A stretch of DNA of 64,000 nt from Pseudarthrobacter polychromogenes (GCF_014644495.1 NZ_BMKU01000003.1:306690-370689); one strand, 5' to 3'. Positions 37,043 through 46,109 are shown, counted from the stretch's first letter. Translations and numbers: made by a program. Notes: generated by a model not told the origin, from the letters alone.

Positions 37043-37563
37043 CTCCCTGACACGCCCTCCACGGCAACAGTTTCGTCGGACTCCACCCGCTTCAGCTTCG
37101 CAAGTAGCCGGGCGGTCTCCGCCAGTGCGGAACGAAGCCGCGCGTCATCCGCAGACACGGACGCGGCACCCCAGTCCATGGGGGCGGTACCAACCACGAA
37201 CAGGGTTGTTCCGCGGGCCGCCGCTGCCGCAAGTGCGGCAGCAAAGAGCTCCCATGCTTCCGCCCGTGGACCGGCGTCCGATGGCTCAGGCGGCGGAACA
37301 CCATCAATGACCCACAGCTCCGCCCCTGCTGCGAGGAAGGAGTAGTCCTCCCTGGACCCACCCGGCGCGCACAGCTCGTCAAAGCTGATCCACAGCAGTT
37401 CCGGTTCGCAGGCCTTGGCGGCAAAAACGTGGGACCCGGCATGTGCCGCCCGGTGCCGGCCGGGTGGCGGCGGGAAGAGGCCGTATACCGCCAGTTGCCG
37501 GCTGCTGCCGGGCACCAGGATGCGGCCCCCGGGGAGGGCCGGAGGCCCCGGCTCGGCGGCCAT
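37039..37563 (-). CDS. AFG1/ZapE C-terminal-like domain protein without an ATPase
   Basis: A 174-residue soluble protein. The middle reads GGRILVPGSSRQLAVYGLF, then LLWISFDELCAPGGSREDYS and FLAAGAELWVIDGVPPPE, which resembles the FxELC...DY segment near the end of AFG1/ZapE ATPases, including the strand that follows it. The rest of that family, including Walker A and B, is absent, and no frameshift is visible upstream where corA ends three bases away. It may be a free-standing relative of that domain. It is probably in one transcript with corA. Confidence 0.5.
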   Translation of the reverse strand: MAAEPGPPALPGGRILVPGSSRQLAVYGLFPPPPGRHRAAHAGSHVFAAKACEPELLWISFDELCAPGGSREDYSFLAAGAELWVIDGVPPPEPSDAGPRAEAWELFAAALAAAAARGTTLFVVGTAPMDWGAASVSADDARLRSALAETARLLAKLKRVESDETVAVEGVSGS

Positions 37564-37566
37564 GGC

Positions 37567-38562
37567 CTACAGCCAGCCCTTCTTCTTGAAGATTCCGTAC
37601 ATGAGGGCCGCCATCGCGATCATGAGACCGATAGACAACGGGTAGCCCAGTTCCCAGTGGAGCTCAGGCATGTGGTCAAAGTTCATCCCGTACACGCCGG
37701 CAACGAAAGACGGCGCGAAGAAGATCGCGGCCCAGGAAGAGATCTTCTTCACCTGCTCGTTCTGTTCGGCGCTGGCCTCGTTCTGCCGGTTCGCGGTGAG
37801 GGTGCCGTCCAGGGTGAGCGCGTTCTGCAGCAGGTCCCGGAAGGAGTCCGCCCGGGAGATCACGCGCTCTACGTGGTCTTCGACGTCGCGGAGGCTGTGC
37901 CGCAGGTCCGTTTCCACGCCGTACTTCTCGAATCCACGCTCAAGTTGGTGCAACATGTCCGGCAGTGGATGGATTGCCCGCTGGAACTGGATGACTTCCC
38001 GGGCCAGTTCGTAGATCCTGCGGGACACCGTGGTGTCGCCGCTGAAAAGCTGGTCCTCGATCTCGTCGATGTCGTTTTCGAGTCCGGCCACCACAGGCGC
38101 GTAGTCATCCACCACGCGGTCCAGCAGGGCGTACAGGACAGCTTCGGGCCCGTGGCGCAAAAGGTCGGGCCGGGCCTCCATGCGGCGCCGCACCCGGGCC
38201 ACGCCGGCCATCTCTGCATGGCGGACCGTGACCACATAGTTTTTGCCGGTGAAGATGTGGAGTTCGCCGAACTCCACGCTTTCGGAGTCGTCAACGTACC
38301 GGGCGGGCCGGAGGACGGTGAACAGGCTGTCGTCGTAGCGCTCCAGTTTGGGGCGCTGGTGCGCGGAGATGGCGTCTTCCACCGCAAGATCGTGGAGGCC
38401 AAACTCGCTTGCCACCGCCGCCATTTCCTCCGGCGTGGGCCGGTACAGCCCGATCCAGGCCATTCCGCCGTGGTGCGCAAGCATGTCAAAGGTCTGCTCG
38501 AGGCTCTCGGGTTCCACGTGGCGCACGCCGTCCACATAGACGGCATTGTCGATGATGGTCAT
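37567..38562 (-). CDS. corA: CorA-family magnesium/cobalt transporter
   Basis: A 331-residue channel subunit. The cytoplasmic N-terminal domain contains FGLHDLAVEDAISAHQRPKL, a long helix with YAPVVAGLENDIDEIEDQLF, then two membrane helices at the C-terminus with the selectivity motif YGMNFDHMPE between them and the basic end GIFKKKGWL. All typical CorA features are present. The start ATG is 38562-38560; the frame is open further upstream into the DUF1761 gene. CorA pentamers import Mg2+ down its gradient. Confidence 0.93.
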   Translation of the reverse strand: MTIIDNAVYVDGVRHVEPESLEQTFDMLAHHGGMAWIGLYRPTPEEMAAVASEFGLHDLAVEDAISAHQRPKLERYDDSLFTVLRPARYVDDSESVEFGELHIFTGKNYVVTVRHAEMAGVARVRRRMEARPDLLRHGPEAVLYALLDRVVDDYAPVVAGLENDIDEIEDQLFSGDTTVSRRIYELAREVIQFQRAIHPLPDMLHQLERGFEKYGVETDLRHSLRDVEDHVERVISRADSFRDLLQNALTLDGTLTANRQNEASAEQNEQVKKISSWAAIFFAPSFVAGVYGMNFDHMPELHWELGYPLSIGLMIAMAALMYGIFKKKGWL

Positions 38563-38596
38563 GGGCGCCGGGCCCCGGGCGAGGGGCGTGCGGCCA

Positions 38597-39022
38597 TCAG
38601 GACATTCCTCCGATGATCGCACCGGAGACCGCCATCGCCACCAGGTCGTGGCCGGAATCGATGAGGGTGACGGCTGCGGGGCGTCCTGCAAAGCCGTTGT
38701 GGATGACGTGGCCGCCTGCGCGGAAGACCAGGCCCATAACCAGGGCGAACAGGCCGCCGGCCAGGGCGTTGTCCAGCCCAAGCCTGGCGATCAGGACAGC
38801 CAGCAGGATCGCCGTCAGTGCCGCAGCCACCATCATGGGCAGCCAGATGCCGGCGCCGCCGCTCATGTTCTTCAGGTCGTCCTCCGTCTTGCCGATCGCG
38901 GCCATCCAGCGCTTGCCGAGCACTGCAGGCATGTACCAGACAAAGCCGATGGCCATGCTTGCGACGAAGGCGAGCAGCACGGCGAGCCAGTTGATCTGTG
39001 AAACGTATGAGAGCCAATCCAT
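38597..39022 (-). CDS. DUF1761 membrane protein
   Basis: A 141-residue protein with four helices: INWLAVLLAFVASMAIGFVW, MMVAAALTAILLAVLIARLG, ALAGGLFALVMGLVFRAGGH and a last helix with AMAVSGAIIGGM. The motif GFVWYMPAVLGKRWM after helix one marks DUF1761. Function is unknown. The ATG at 39022-39020 lies seven bases after TAGGAT (39035-39030), so it is probably leaderless. corA follows after 34 bp on the same strand. Confidence 0.85.
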   Translation of the reverse strand: MDWLSYVSQINWLAVLLAFVASMAIGFVWYMPAVLGKRWMAAIGKTEDDLKNMSGGAGIWLPMMVAAALTAILLAVLIARLGLDNALAGGLFALVMGLVFRAGGHVIHNGFAGRPAAVTLIDSGHDLVAMAVSGAIIGGMS

Positions 39023-39052
39023 TCTGGAAATCCTAGCCGCCCGGCCATGGCG

Positions 39053-39550
39053 TCAGCTGTTGGACGCCTTGGCGAGGCCGCTGATGAGGGGCTCGGTGCG
39101 GTAGGGGATATGGGTGTGCAGTGCCAGGACCGTTTCGGTCCGGATCACGCCCTTGATCCTCAGGACCTGCCGGAGGGAGGACTGGAGGTTGTGGGTGTCT
39201 GTGGCAACCACCCGGCACCAGACATCCCCACGGCCCGAGATCTCGTGGACCTCCAGGACCTGGGGAATCAGCCGGAGCGCAGCGACCACGCCGTCCAGTT
39301 CGCGGTGGGAGACCTCGATGGTCACAAAGGCCACCACGTCATAGCCCACCGCTTCCAGGTCCACCTCGCGGCCGCCGGGCCGCAGCACGCCCGCCCGGAG
39401 GAGGCGCCGGACCCGGGTCTGGGCCGTGTTCCTGGCGATGCCCAGCGATTCGGCCAGTTCGCCGATCTGGATCCGGGGATCGCGGATCATTGCCAGGAGA
39501 ATTTTGAGGTCGGTGGGGTCCAACTGGTTCATATAGTCACTCTCAGTCAC
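39053..39550 (-). CDS. Lrp/AsnC-family transcriptional regulator 1
   Basis: A 165-residue regulator. The N-terminal helix-turn-helix runs from LDPTDLKILLAMIRDPRIQI to ESLGIARNTAQTRVRRLLRA; the C-terminal RAM ligand domain includes VAFVTIEVSHRELDGVVAAL and VLEVHEISGRGDVWCRVVA. Such proteins sense amino acids or related small molecules as octamers. The start may be GTG 39550 or ATG 39532; neither has a strong ribosome-binding site. It is divergent from the MFS gene at 39683 and probably controls it. Confidence 0.9.
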   Translation of the reverse strand: MTESDYMNQLDPTDLKILLAMIRDPRIQIGELAESLGIARNTAQTRVRRLLRAGVLRPGGREVDLEAVGYDVVAFVTIEVSHRELDGVVAALRLIPQVLEVHEISGRGDVWCRVVATDTHNLQSSLRQVLRIKGVIRTETVLALHTHIPYRTEPLISGLAKASNS

Positions 39551-39682
39551 ATACGGACGGCAATATTGATGATCCTGCGTAATTCTTCCATGGAAATCCG
39601 GTCAAAGGGGCAGAAGTAGCGCACTCTTGAGGCATCGGATATCCACCCCGCGCCGGACTCCCACAAGGATCTCCACCGCGGT

Positions 39683-40951
39683 ATGAACCAGAGGCGGCAC
39701 ACGATGACGGTCTTCAGTGAACTCCGCATGCGCCCGGCCCCGGCTGCTGCGTCCGCCGGGTGGGATGCGTCCACCACAACCCGGCTGGTAATGGCGGGAA
39801 CCGTAATTTTCAGCCTCCTGGTGGGCGCCAACCTGGCGACACCGTTGTATCCCCTCCTGCAGGCCGAACTTGGGCTGTCCACGCTGGGAGTCACCGCCGC
39901 GTTCGCCAGCTACGTCCTGTCCCTGGTTGCCACGCTGATGCTGGCCGGACACTGGTCTGACCACATCGGCCGGCGGGCGGCGCTCATCCTGGCCGTCCTT
40001 GCAGGACTGGCCGGCGGGTGGCTCTTCTCCGAAGCAGAGACGCTCGCCGCGCTGTGTGCCGGCAGGGCACTGCAGGGGACAGCGGTTGCGCTGGCCACGG
40101 GTGCCAGTGCCGCAGCCCTGCGCGAACTCCTTCCGTCCCGCCCGGAGTGGGCCTCCCGCTTCACGTTGCTGGCCTCATCCGGGGGAGTGGCGGCGGGGCC
40201 GGTCATTGGGGGACTGCTGTCACTCCTCCCGGGCGCCACCACAGCCCCGTACTATGTCCATTCACTGATCCTGGCCGGGCTCCTTGTGCCGCTGTTCCTG
40301 CTGCGTGCCCGCCCCGCGATCAGCCTCCCCGAGCCTTCCCGGCCGCTGAAGGCCCTCGCGCCGCGCCTCCCTTCCGTGTCCCGAGAGGCGAGGGGCGCCT
40401 TCTGGCTCGCCGCCGGCGTCGGATTCCTCAGCTTTGCGGTCTTCGGGTTCTGCCTGTCGCTTGCTCCCGGCTACTTTGCGCAGGTGCTGCACACCGATTC
40501 CCGCCCCCTGGTGGGCGTCCTGGCCGGCCTCGCCCTGGCGTCCTCCGCGCTGAGCCAGCTGCTGACCCTCCGCGGCCGCTACACGGTTCCGGCCGGACTG
40601 GCGGTCCTGGGCGTGTCCGTCCTGCTCCTGGGGGCGGCGGGAGCGTGGCACAGTCCCGTGCTGCTGGTGGCCGCCGCCCTTGCCGCCGGTGTGGGCCAGG
40701 GAATCGCGTTCCGCACCGTCTTCAACGACGTTGCGGCCAGGGTGGAGGCATCGCGGCACGCGCAGATTGTCAGCACCGTCTACGTCATCACCTACCTGGG
40801 CAGCGCGGTGCCGGTCCTCGGCCTCGGCTGGGCCGCCGGCGTATTCGGCCTGCCCGCTGCCGTGGCCGGGTTCGTGGGGCTGTGCGGCGGTGCGGCACTG
40901 ATCCTGTCGGCCGTGACGCTCCGGCTCGCGCTCATCGGCCAGCGCCGGTAG
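39683..40951 (+). CDS. MFS transporter 1
   Basis: A 422-residue protein with about twelve helices. The MFS motif A loop is GHWSDHIGRRAALIL between helices 2 and 3, and helix 1 carries ANLATPLYPLLQAELGLS, common in drug and arabinose-type exporters (the YdhP/AraJ kind). The substrate is unknown. The start may be ATG 39683 or ATG 39704, the latter with AGAGGCGG upstream. It is divergent from one AsnC regulator and convergent with a second, so two regulators flank it. Confidence 0.88.
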   Translation: MNQRRHTMTVFSELRMRPAPAAASAGWDASTTTRLVMAGTVIFSLLVGANLATPLYPLLQAELGLSTLGVTAAFASYVLSLVATLMLAGHWSDHIGRRAALILAVLAGLAGGWLFSEAETLAALCAGRALQGTAVALATGASAAALRELLPSRPEWASRFTLLASSGGVAAGPVIGGLLSLLPGATTAPYYVHSLILAGLLVPLFLLRARPAISLPEPSRPLKALAPRLPSVSREARGAFWLAAGVGFLSFAVFGFCLSLAPGYFAQVLHTDSRPLVGVLAGLALASSALSQLLTLRGRYTVPAGLAVLGVSVLLLGAAGAWHSPVLLVAAALAAGVGQGIAFRTVFNDVAARVEASRHAQIVSTVYVITYLGSAVPVLGLGWAAGVFGLPAAVAGFVGLCGGAALILSAVTLRLALIGQRR

Positions 40952-40952
40952 C

Positions 40953-40976
40953 CTGCCCAGGCACGTTCCTGGGCAG
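40953..40976. terminator. bidirectional terminator hairpin
   Basis: CTGCCCAGG and CCTGGGCAG around a six-base loop, between the convergent MFS 1 and AsnC 2 genes. There is no T tract on either side. Confidence 0.5.
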
Positions 40977-40994
40977 CTGCTTAGAGCAGCCCTG

Positions 40995-41498
40995 CTAATC
41001 CGGCAGCGGACCGTGGTTCCCCTGGATGTGTTCGAACACCAGCGTTGTTTCGGTGTGCCCCACCACGGGGTCCGTCGCCAGGTTGTCCAGAACCCAGTCC
41101 CGCAGGTCCTCGGTGGTAGCGACGGCAATATGCAGCAGGTAGTCCACCGAGCCCGAGGTGTGGAAGGTGGACAGCACGGCAGGCAGGTGCGGCACCCTGC
41201 CCGTGAAACGGTCAATCTGGTCGCGGTCATGGGCCCGGAGCCGCACGGCAACCAGCGCCTGTACGGACCGGCCGATCGCGGACAGGTTGAGCTTAGCCTC
41301 GTAGCCCTGGACGATTCCCCGCTCTGACAGGGCGCGGGTGCGCATCAGGGCGGTGGAAGGGGCGATTCCCACCAGTTCCGCGAGCTGCTTGTTGGAGATC
41401 CGGGCATCGGCCACCAGGGCCGCCAGGAGCCGCTCGTCAATCGCGTCCAACGGTTCCAGATGCGCTCCCGGCCTGGCGTTCCTGGCATTCGTGCTCAC
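40995..41498 (-). CDS. Lrp/AsnC-family transcriptional regulator 2
   Basis: A 167-residue regulator. The helix-turn-helix lies at LDAIDERLLAALVADARISN to LVGIAPSTALMRTRALSERG; the RAM domain includes VQALVAVRLRAHDRDQIDRF and VLSTFHTSGSVDYLLHIAVA. GTG 41498 has GAGGAG upstream. It sits 163 bp downstream of MFS 2 on the same strand and faces MFS 1. Which exporter it controls cannot be told from the sequence. Confidence 0.9.
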   Translation of the reverse strand: MSTNARNARPGAHLEPLDAIDERLLAALVADARISNKQLAELVGIAPSTALMRTRALSERGIVQGYEAKLNLSAIGRSVQALVAVRLRAHDRDQIDRFTGRVPHLPAVLSTFHTSGSVDYLLHIAVATTEDLRDWVLDNLATDPVVGHTETTLVFEHIQGNHGPLPD

Positions 41499-41661
41499 TG
41501 CAGCTCCTCGTGACGGTCCTGGGTTTCATCCTAGCCGCGCCCGGCTGCGGTACCAGGTACTTTGCGGGCAGGCCGCCGAATTTCGCGTTGCCGCTTTCCG
41601 CGGGCAGAGCAGGATCTTCACGGGAGCACCCTGGTTGGCGGAACCACAGTGCCGCCGGGTT

Positions 41662-42900
41662 CTAGGCCGCGGCGCGTTCCTTACCGGGATGGACGACGGC
41701 GACAGCCGCCGCCGTGAGGCAGGCAAGGACCATGACTGCCGCGGCCAGGGCATTCCAGCCAAGGGACTGGAACACCAGGCCGCCGGCCCAGCCGATGATG
41801 CTGGACCCGAGGTAGTAGGCCAGGTTGTACAGCGAGGCGGCCTGGGCCCGGCCGGTGCTGGCAAGGGCACCGGTCCAGCCCGCCCCGATGCTGTGGGCGG
41901 CGAAGAAACCGCCGGTGAACACCACCAGGCCGGCCAGGATCAGGGCAAGGGACTGCGTCAGCGTCAGGGCAAGGCCGGCCGTGGACAACGCCAGGCCTGC
42001 GAGCAGGACAGCCCGGCGGCCAAAGCGAAGGGTCAGCCCCGCCGACCAACGCGACGTGACGGTCCCCGACAGGTAGGCCAGGAAGATCAGGCTGATCAGT
42101 GTTCCCGGAAGGCCGAAGGGTTCGCCGGAAAGCCGGAATCCCAGGTAGTTGTACACCGCCACGAACCCGCCCATCATCAGGAAGGCCTGGCCATAAAGGA
42201 CCAGCAGCCGGACATTCCGCAAGTGGCCGCCGAGGGTCCGGAAAGCCCCGCGCAGCCCGGCGGCAGGGGCGGTGACAAAACCCTGGGCCTTCGGCACCAG
42301 GATGAGGAAGGCGACGGCGGCGAGGGTGGCCAGGATGGAGACCGCCAGTGCCGCCGCGCGCCAGCCCCACAGTTCGCCGGCCGGACCGGCCACCAGCCGT
42401 CCGGCGAGCCCGCCCAGTGTGGTGCCGGCGACGTAGCTTCCGGCCGCCAGGGCTGCGTGGGCTTTGGTGACTTCCTCGTTGAGGTAGGCAATGGCGATGG
42501 CCGGGATGCCGCCCAGCGCCATTCCTTCCAGGAGCCGCAGGGTAAGCAGCATGCCAAAGCTGGTGGACAGCGGAACCAGCAGGCCAAGGACTGTGGCTAT
42601 CGAAATGCCCCATGCCATGGCCCGGACCCGGCCGATCCGGTCCGCCAGGAAAGACCACGGAATCACAGTCACCGCAAGGCCCACCGTGGCCAGGGAGATG
42701 GTCAGGGCGGCCTCCGCCGCACTGACCTGGAGGTCTGAGGCCAGGATCGGCAGTACGGCCTGGGTGGAGTAAAGCTGGGCGAAGGTGGCCACACCGGCGA
42801 AGGACAGGCCGGCGAGGATCCTGACGTACGCCGTCGAGCCCTTTGCATGTCCGTTCCAGCGCGGGAACGGAGCGCTGGTGGGGCGGACGATGTGTGCCAT
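41662..42900 (-). CDS. MFS transporter 2, YnfM-like
   Basis: A 412-residue protein with twelve helices. Helix 1 reads LAGLSFAGVATFAQLYSTQA, followed by VLPILASDLQVSAAEAALTI and FLADRIGRVRAM (motif A). The opening with YSTQAVLP is characteristic of the YnfM-like branch, whose members export hydrophobic compounds. The ATG at 42900-42898 lies six bases after TACGCT (42912-42907), which supports this start over longer frames. It is divergent from the LysR gene, the usual arrangement for a LysR-controlled exporter. Confidence 0.9.
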   Translation of the reverse strand: MAHIVRPTSAPFPRWNGHAKGSTAYVRILAGLSFAGVATFAQLYSTQAVLPILASDLQVSAAEAALTISLATVGLAVTVIPWSFLADRIGRVRAMAWGISIATVLGLLVPLSTSFGMLLTLRLLEGMALGGIPAIAIAYLNEEVTKAHAALAAGSYVAGTTLGGLAGRLVAGPAGELWGWRAAALAVSILATLAAVAFLILVPKAQGFVTAPAAGLRGAFRTLGGHLRNVRLLVLYGQAFLMMGGFVAVYNYLGFRLSGEPFGLPGTLISLIFLAYLSGTVTSRWSAGLTLRFGRRAVLLAGLALSTAGLALTLTQSLALILAGLVVFTGGFFAAHSIGAGWTGALASTGRAQAASLYNLAYYLGSSIIGWAGGLVFQSLGWNALAAAVMVLACLTAAAVAVVHPGKERAAA

Positions 42901-42997
42901 GCCGCCAGCGTAGCTTTTCCGCATAGATGCATCCAATGCATGCATCGTGTAAAACTGATAGCAATTTCGCATGCGTCTCCAAACTCGGCGGCTTTTT

Positions 42998-43063
42998 CCC
43001 AACTAGGTAGCGCTAAGTGTCATTATGAGCCGTCAAAACGACACTTAGCGCTACCTAGTTGGG
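42998..43063. repeat. perfect 24-bp inverted repeat, 18-base loop
   Basis: The left arm 42998-43021 and right arm 43040-43063 are exact reverse complements. The left arm opens CCCAACTAGGTAG and closes GCTAAGTGTC. The inner 18 bases add a weaker pairing (five of nine positions). It fills most of the space between the divergent MFS 2 and LysR genes. It is too long for a normal LysR site; a dispersed palindromic element or a strong cruciform is more likely. Confidence 0.9.
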
Positions 43064-43097
43064 CCGGTGGGGAGCAGGAAAGTGGGAGAACAAGCAC

Positions 43098-44072
43098 ATG
43101 GAGCCAGACCACAAACAGCTGGTGCAGCTGCTGCCGCTCCTGCCCGTGCTCGCTGAGCTGGGGCGCACCGAGCACGTCACGGAAACCGCGGAACTGCTCG
43201 GAGTACCCCAGTCCACGGTGAGCCGCGCTTTGGCCCGGGCGAGCGCCGTCGTCGGTACCGAACTCCTGGTCCGGGACGGCAGGGGAGTCCGGCTGACACC
43301 CGCCGCCCGCACCCTGCTGCCGTACATCGAGCAGGCCCTCACGGCGTTCCAGGCGGGATTGGACCTCGTCCGCGACGAGTCGGACGTGGTGCGGGGAAGG
43401 ATTTCCCTCTCTTTCCAGCACACGTTCGGCGAGGCAGTCCTGCCGCTCCTGATCAGTGCCTTCCGGACCCGTCATCCCGGCGCTGCCTTCACACTGAGCC
43501 AGGGCGCCCGGAACGCCTGCCTTGACGAACTGGCCTCGGGTGGGTCGGACCTGGCACTGACGGCTCCCGTGGCGCCGCCCGGCCGGAACCTGTCCTCGGC
43601 GCCGCTGTACCGTGAGCCGCTCCGCCTGGTGGTGCACCACAGCCATCCCCTCGCCGCACAGCCCTCCGCCCGGCTCGCCGACATCAGGGCAGACCCCTTC
43701 GTGGCGCTCGGGCCCGGGTACGGCATGCGTTCGCTCACCGATGCGTTGTTCCGCGAGGCCGGCTACCGGCCGCGCATCGCGTTCGAAAGCCAGGACTCGC
43801 ACACGGTCCGGGGACTGGTCTCCGCGGGCCTGGGCGTCAGCATCCTGCCGCCGGGAGGTGATGCCCCGGGCCGTACCGTCAGCCCCGAAACCGGGAACCT
43901 GGGCTGGGTCGAAGTTCCCCTGGACTCCGGCCTGGCGTTCCGCGAGGTGGGCCTGTCCTGGCGGCGGCGGAAACCTGGCGCGGAGCCGGTGCCGGTACGG
44001 CTGTTCCGGGACATGGTGGTGACGGAGGGGCCCGGGCTGCTGGCCGGGCTGGTGCGGCGGCGGTCCCGTTGA
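43098..44072 (+). CDS. LysR-family transcriptional regulator
   Basis: A 324-residue regulator. The N-terminal helix-turn-helix reads LVQLLPLLPVLAELGRTEHV and AELLGVPQSTVSRALARASA, then ELLVRDGRGVRLTPAARTLL; the effector domain begins near residue 95 with GRISLSFQHTFGEAVLPLLI. ATG 43098 has GGGAG upstream. It is divergent from MFS 2 across the long inverted repeat and is likely its activator or repressor. The ligand is not known. Confidence 0.92.
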   Translation: MEPDHKQLVQLLPLLPVLAELGRTEHVTETAELLGVPQSTVSRALARASAVVGTELLVRDGRGVRLTPAARTLLPYIEQALTAFQAGLDLVRDESDVVRGRISLSFQHTFGEAVLPLLISAFRTRHPGAAFTLSQGARNACLDELASGGSDLALTAPVAPPGRNLSSAPLYREPLRLVVHHSHPLAAQPSARLADIRADPFVALGPGYGMRSLTDALFREAGYRPRIAFESQDSHTVRGLVSAGLGVSILPPGGDAPGRTVSPETGNLGWVEVPLDSGLAFREVGLSWRRRKPGAEPVPVRLFRDMVVTEGPGLLAGLVRRRSR

Positions 44073-44132
44073 CTGATGCCGGGAAATGCGGGGATGGGCC
44101 TTCCGCCGCCCCCGCACCATTACCCTTGTGAC

Positions 44133-45080
44133 GTGACCAACACCGAAAATTCCTCCGCGCTCCCCGCCGCCCCCCAGGTTCCCGAATCAACTCCGCCCGG
44201 CGGTGTCATCATCGGGCTGGACATCGGTGGCACCAAGACCCACGGGGTCCGCTTCGAGGACGGGGTGCCGGTTGCGGATGAGTCCGCCGGTAGCTCCAAC
44301 GTGCAGAACGTGAGCCGCGACGAGGCGGCCGCCAACCTTGCCCACCTCTTCTCGCGCATTGGCGGAGGGCAGGTGTCCCAGGTTTACGCGGGCTCGGGCG
44401 GCATCGACACCGAAGACGACGCCGCAGCCCTGGCGTCCCTGATCCAGCCGCACGTGCCCGGTGCACGGGTGACGGTGGTGCATGATTCACGCCTGCTGCT
44501 GGCCGCCGGGCACGCGAGCACGGGAGTCGCGGTGATTGCGGGCACCGGCTCGGCCGCCTGGGGCAGGAATGCCGACGGCGGCGAGGCCAGGGCAGGCGGC
44601 TGGGGCTACCTCCTGGGCGACGAAGGCAGCGGTTACTGGCTTGGCCGCGAAGCGGTCCGGCACAGCCTGGGCCGGATGAACCGGGGACTGCCCGCCGACG
44701 AACTCACCACGGCCCTGCTGCAGTCCTGCGGAGTGGGCGACCCCAACCGCCTCATCGCGCTGTTCCATTCACCGAAGACCGGCCGGCGCTTCTGGGCCCA
44801 GCAGGCCCGGTATGTGGTGGAGGCCGCGGCGGGCGGCCACCCTGAAAGCCAGGCGCTGCTGGACCAGGCCGGGAAGGACCTTGCCGGCCTGGCGCTGCAG
44901 GTGCTGCAGCAGCTGGGTATTACCGGCCCCGTGATCCTGGGCGGCGGCCTGGGTATGAACGTGGCACCGCTGCAGCACTCGTTCCGCCGCCATCTGACGG
45001 ACGCCGGCGTGACCGATATCCGCGTGCTGGACCAGGAACCCGTGTTCGGTGTGCTGCAGTTGGTGGCAGAGCAGGCCTGA
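44133..45080 (+). CDS. BadF/BadG-type N-acetylglucosamine kinase-like protein
   Basis: A 315-residue sugar kinase of the ASKHA fold. The phosphate-1 motif is IIGLDIGGTKTHGVRFEDG, followed by VYAGSGGID, VVHDSRLLLAAG, VAVIAGTGSAAWGRN and GWGYLLGDEGSGYWLGREAV; the adenosine motif is ITGPVILGGGLGMNV. This set matches N-acetylglucosamine kinases of the BadF/BadG family. GTG 44133 lies six bases after TACCCT (44121-44126), so the message is probably leaderless. It is convergent with the pirin gene. Confidence 0.88.
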   Translation: MTNTENSSALPAAPQVPESTPPGGVIIGLDIGGTKTHGVRFEDGVPVADESAGSSNVQNVSRDEAAANLAHLFSRIGGGQVSQVYAGSGGIDTEDDAAALASLIQPHVPGARVTVVHDSRLLLAAGHASTGVAVIAGTGSAAWGRNADGGEARAGGWGYLLGDEGSGYWLGREAVRHSLGRMNRGLPADELTTALLQSCGVGDPNRLIALFHSPKTGRRFWAQQARYVVEAAAGGHPESQALLDQAGKDLAGLALQVLQQLGITGPVILGGGLGMNVAPLQHSFRRHLTDAGVTDIRVLDQEPVFGVLQLVAEQA

Positions 45081-45095
45081 CCCGCGCTGGCCTTT

Positions 45096-46109
45096 TTAGA
45101 GCCGCTTCCGGGGCGTCAGCCGCACGCCGGGCAGGGGAGGGGCGGGAATGCGTCCAGCCTCTGGCCCCGCGTCCGGACCGTGGCCGGGAACCAGGCCATA
45201 CCGTGCCGCCGCCGTTTCCGTGTCCGGGAGGCCGGCCTGCGCCTCCCAGTCGCTTCTGGCCTGCTCCACTTCGTCGTGGGTGCGGCCCACAAAGTTCCAC
45301 CACATCAGCAGCTCTTCCTGGAAGGGCTCGCCGCCGATGAGGAGGAAGCGCGTCCCGGGGAGCGCCTGCACCTGCAGCTCCGCACGGCCGGTGCCCAGGT
45401 AGCCCAGCGGGCCCGGTGGAACCTCCTGCCCGTCCACCGCGAGGCCGCCGTCGAGCACCAGGATGCCGTGCTCAAACCCCGCGTTCAGCGGCAGCACGGC
45501 GGCGCCTTCACACAAAATGTCCGCACCCACGATTGGTGAGTACATGGTGGCGGCGGAAGTTGCGCCGGCAAATTCGCCCACCATCACCGTGGCGGTGAAA
45601 CCCTTACCGCTGACCTGGGGAAGTTCGCGGTGCTGTTCGAAGGCCGGCTCCCGGTGCCGTTCACCGCCGGGCAGGGCAACCCAGAGCTGCAGCCCGCGCT
45701 GCACCGGCAGGGCTTCCCCGGCTGGCGGAAGCACGGCGAACTCGGAATGGGAGACGCCGTGGCCCGCCGTCATGATGTTCAGTTCACCCGGCCGGACCAC
45801 AACATCGCTGCCCACGCTGTCCCGGTGGCGGATGCGGCCGGCCAGCGGCCAGGTCACTGTCTGCAGGCCGGTGTGGGGGTGGGGAAGCACGGACATGGCA
45901 GTCCGGTCCGGGCCGAAGCTGTCCAGGAAACACCATGCCCCGATGGTGGGGAGGCCACGCTGCGGAAGCGTCCGCTGGACGTTCATGGCGCGGACTCCGC
46001 CGAGCGGCACTTCGCGTTGCGGCCACAGCTGCAGGCAGGGTCCGGAACTGCTTTCAGGGGCCGCCGGCGGACAGAGTTCCTGCTGCGGTGCTATTTCCAA
46101 ATTGGTCAC
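45096..46109 (-). CDS. pirin-family protein
   Basis: A 337-residue bicupin. The N-terminal cupin holds the metal site HPHTGLQTVTW and the later HGVSHSE histidine; the sequence around them, SVLPHPHTGLQ and GELNIMTAGHGVSHSEF, is typical of pirins. The C-terminal cupin contains FLLIGGEPFQEELLMWWNFV. Bacterial pirins include quercetin dioxygenases; substrate and role here are unknown. GTG 46109 lies six bases after TAAAGT (46121-46116), so it is probably leaderless. Confidence 0.9.
   Translation of the reverse strand: MTNLEIAPQQELCPPAAPESSSGPCLQLWPQREVPLGGVRAMNVQRTLPQRGLPTIGAWCFLDSFGPDRTAMSVLPHPHTGLQTVTWPLAGRIRHRDSVGSDVVVRPGELNIMTAGHGVSHSEFAVLPPAGEALPVQRGLQLWVALPGGERHREPAFEQHRELPQVSGKGFTATVMVGEFAGATSAATMYSPIVGADILCEGAAVLPLNAGFEHGILVLDGGLAVDGQEVPPGPLGYLGTGRAELQVQALPGTRFLLIGGEPFQEELLMWWNFVGRTHDEVEQARSDWEAQAGLPDTETAAARYGLVPGHGPDAGPEAGRIPAPPLPGVRLTPRKRL

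Noticed and set aside
37039..38562. A frameshifted zapE joined to corA
   Set aside because: corA is complete and the small gene has its own start three bases after it; no ATPase remnants were seen in any frame nearby.
42998..43063. Reading the inverted repeat as an insertion sequence end pair
   Set aside because: No transposase or space for one lies between the arms; only the small palindromic element remains.
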